Of a stretch of DNA of 43,054 nucleotides, positions 41,200 to 43,054 are shown in pieces. Under the pieces are notes generated by a model. It was not told where the DNA came from and ran no database searches. It saw only the letters and a list, made by a program, of their open reading frames with translations. A program made the translations under genes and the position numbers. Numbering within the stretch: position 1 is the first letter of the stretch; the number at the start of each line of letters is the position of its first letter. Source of the stretch: Pelotomaculum sp. UBA3103 (lineage in GTDB: Bacteria > Bacillota > Desulfotomaculia > Desulfotomaculales > Pelotomaculaceae); NCBI GenBank assembly GCA_002365855.1, contig DFAP01000140.1, positions 1-43,054 of the forward strand. The letters run 5' to 3'.

Positions 41200-42836
41200 A
41201 AAAGAATCGATACTTATTAGCAATACTTTGTCTTTTGCTGTGTTTCGGTATTGTTTACTCAGCCAGTGCGGCGACCACATTGACAGCCAAACAACTGTTG
41301 CTTGACAAATTACAGAGCGCTGATTTGAGTATCCCGGGCGGACAGATGTACAAGGTGTCTTCCGGAACATCCAGTTACCAGTTAAAAGCTCTGAGCGGTA
41401 CACTTATTTCTGGAGTAGAGCCGCTTAACGATTTGACTGGGGCAAAGTTAGACCTGGACTATAAATTAAATTCATCACAGAAAAAGCTGGAGGCCGGTTA
41501 CAACCTGGTATACGGCCAGAACACCTACGAAGGGATAATGTATCTAAATAACGATAAGCTTATATTATCGTCAGATATATTTTCGTTAATCAGTCAAATT
41601 GACCCGAGTTTTAACCTGGCGGGAGGGGAGACTCTTCCCGAGTACATCTATATCAGCGATAAACAAATAGGCTCCATGTGGGGGAGTACATTATACAGCG
41701 GGCAGAATATTCCTGAGGAATCCAGGGACCTGTTGATTTTTATAACCGAAGCCATACCAGATCAATATTTTACTACCTCACTGGTCAACCAAAATATAAT
41801 TTTGAACTTGGAAGAGAATAGACTTGCCGATGTTGTCGCTTCGGTTATGCAAAAAGCTGTCAACGAACCGGAAAGGTTTGCGGTTATTGCATCGGGTCTT
41901 GTGTTAGCAGTCGATCCAACTCAGAATCGTGAAAAACTTAAAACAGAAATTATCAGTGGGCTTCAAGCAGCTAAACAAAGCGGCATCCCCAGTTCAGGTG
42001 AAATCCAAGAAATGATGGCGGAAATAGTTGTTGTTGAAGAACTGAAGTTCGAGGCCTCACTGCTTCCTTCAGGAAACAGCGCATTGACCATGGCGGTAAG
42101 TTTCGGAGGCAGTTCGAATACAACTGGCAGTGTGACTCTAAATGTCGATACCATAGGCAGCAAAGACAACTTGAGTGGAACCTATGCACTGAACGTAACT
42201 GTGAGAGACAGCGTGGATAAAATAAATGTAGACGGTCGGATCAGCGGTGAATTCAAGTACACCGCGTCGAATACCACGTCAAAGAGTACAGTCAGTGCCA
42301 GCGTAAAAGACCAAACCGGCACACTTCTTAACTTATTATTAGAAATAAATTCTGATATGAAATACGACCCTGGTGTAATAATTAACGTTCCAGCGTTAAC
42401 AGCTTCCAACAGCATGAGTGTTGAAGATTTTATGCCCGATGGCTCACTCAGGGTATTTGTTGACGGCAGTCCGGTTAGGTTTGATGTAGAGCCCTTTATT
42501 CAGGACGGCAGGACCATGGCGCCGGTAAGGAATGTAGCCGAAGTTATGGGCTGCCAGGTCAATTGGGTTGACCCGGACCAGATTAACATACTCCGGGATG
42601 ACATTTCAATTAAGATGTATATTAATAAACAGACATATACGGTCAACGGCGTCGAAAGACAGCTGGATGTGCCGCCCTTTATTAAGGAAGGGAGAACGGT
42701 GGTTCCTTTAAGGTTTATCGCCGAGGGGCTTGGCTGCACGTTTGAATACCAGGAATCAACCAGGACGGTATATATACAGAGCCTGAATAAAACCTTTAAA
42801 CAAGAGGTAAGCAAGGTTATTGTAGAAGAACTTTGA
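41196..42836 (+). CDS. secreted protein with copper amine oxidase N-terminal-like domain
   Basis: The 546-residue protein has a signal peptide (positive KKNRY, hydrophobic core LAILCLLLCFGIVYS, cleavage likely after ASA near residue 25). A long middle region (about 30-410) of unrecognised beta-rich sequence follows. The C-terminal part (about 425-530) contains paired repeats typical of the copper amine oxidase N-terminal family: RVFVDGSPVRFDVEPFIQDG, then RTMAPVRNVAEVMGCQVNW, later PFIKEGRTVVPLRFIAEGLG. These domains are common on clostridial surfaces and probably bind the wall or other proteins; no oxidase domain is present. The start is GTG 41196, with AGGAGGAGGG upstream. It is monocistronic. 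Confidence 0.85.
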   Translation: MKKNRYLLAILCLLLCFGIVYSASAATTLTAKQLLLDKLQSADLSIPGGQMYKVSSGTSSYQLKALSGTLISGVEPLNDLTGAKLDLDYKLNSSQKKLEAGYNLVYGQNTYEGIMYLNNDKLILSSDIFSLISQIDPSFNLAGGETLPEYIYISDKQIGSMWGSTLYSGQNIPEESRDLLIFITEAIPDQYFTTSLVNQNIILNLEENRLADVVASVMQKAVNEPERFAVIASGLVLAVDPTQNREKLKTEIISGLQAAKQSGIPSSGEIQEMMAEIVVVEELKFEASLLPSGNSALTMAVSFGGSSNTTGSVTLNVDTIGSKDNLSGTYALNVTVRDSVDKINVDGRISGEFKYTASNTTSKSTVSASVKDQTGTLLNLLLEINSDMKYDPGVIINVPALTASNSMSVEDFMPDGSLRVFVDGSPVRFDVEPFIQDGRTMAPVRNVAEVMGCQVNWVDPDQINILRDDISIKMYINKQTYTVNGVERQLDVPPFIKEGRTVVPLRFIAEGLGCTFEYQESTRTVYIQSLNKTFKQEVSKVIVEEL

Positions 42837-42872
42837 GCTGTATCATAAGACCATTCAGGCTCAGGCAATCCG

Positions 42873-42901
42873 ACCACCCTTTATTTAGGGTGGTTTTTTT
42901 C
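42873..42901 (+). terminator. intrinsic terminator after the secreted-protein gene
   Basis: ACCACCC (42873-42879) pairs with GGGTGGT (42888-42894) with an 8-nt loop, followed by a run of T. The last 153 bases of the window after it show no gene that I can support. Confidence 0.9.
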
Positions 42902-43054
42902 TAATCAGCGAGGTTGTCTCCTGTGAATGCGGTAACATATTTTCTCCGCCTGTTGTTAAAACTTTTAATGACAGCCGCAGGGGGCAGGAAGGGGGTAAAA
43001 GAAAATAGAAGTTATCTAAAATAATCTCTTAGTACCTGACTTGACCGCTTTTTG

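Noticed and set aside
1..43054. CRISPR array, prophage, integrative element, tRNA or rRNA genes
   Set aside because: No spaced direct repeats, phage or transposase genes, or tRNA/rRNA sequences were recognised on either strand by reading.

Overview
The window looks like a chromosomal segment of an anaerobic, endospore-forming Firmicute. The closest match I can suggest from memory is the Desulfotomaculum/Pelotomaculum group. The evidence is sporulation genes (spoIIP, spoIVA, a YIEGIA gene), an ispH-rpsA gene fusion typical of that group, strong AGGAGG-type ribosome sites and frequent TTG/GTG starts. This placement is inference; there is no rRNA or tRNA gene here.

Layout. (1) 1-5078: the 5' part of an RND efflux permease (minus strand), then a divergent blaI-blaR1 pair behind two BlaI-type operators, then a DUF5698 membrane protein with a terminator-like hairpin in its leader. 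(2) 5125-10521: a REP-like palindrome, a minus-strand operon VTC/polyphosphate polymerase-DUF4956-CotH kinase, and a divergent OmpR-type two-component system. The two transcription units share a block of CTTAA repeats. (3) 10533-15346: aromatic amino acid block: a HutP-family protein, aroH, a roughly 225-nt aroF leader ending in a terminator, aroF, tyrA and aroA. (4) 15601-19055: cmk, plsC and the ispH-rpsA fusion. (5) 19200-29655: spore and housekeeping block: DUF1614, spoIIP, YIEGIA, its capping subunit, two overlapping DUF3189 genes, a DUF512 radical-SAM-like protein, der, plsY, gpsA and spoIVA. (6) 29692-31453: a minus-strand group of small membrane proteins, one split by an in-frame amber stop. 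(7) 31653-35172: hom, thrB and lysC, the aspartate-to-threonine branch. (8) 35250-42836: an MFS exporter, apgM (minus), an AtuA/DUF1446-DUF4387-baeRF group, and a secreted protein with copper-amine-oxidase-N-like repeats.

How genes work together. aroF makes DAHP, aroA makes EPSP, and aroH and tyrA lead chorismate to tyrosine. plsC, plsY and gpsA supply phosphatidic acid synthesis. spoIIP acts in engulfment and spoIVA builds the coat basement layer. hom and thrB with lysC serve threonine synthesis.

The least explained observations are: the HutP-like regulator beside two look-alike hairpins, one before its own gene and one before aroF; a DUF4387 gene that appears to need an ATT or ATA start; an amber codon inside a duplicated membrane module; and a 158-bp out-of-frame overlap between two paralogous DUF3189 genes. 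I found no CRISPR array, prophage, transposase gene or RNA gene.
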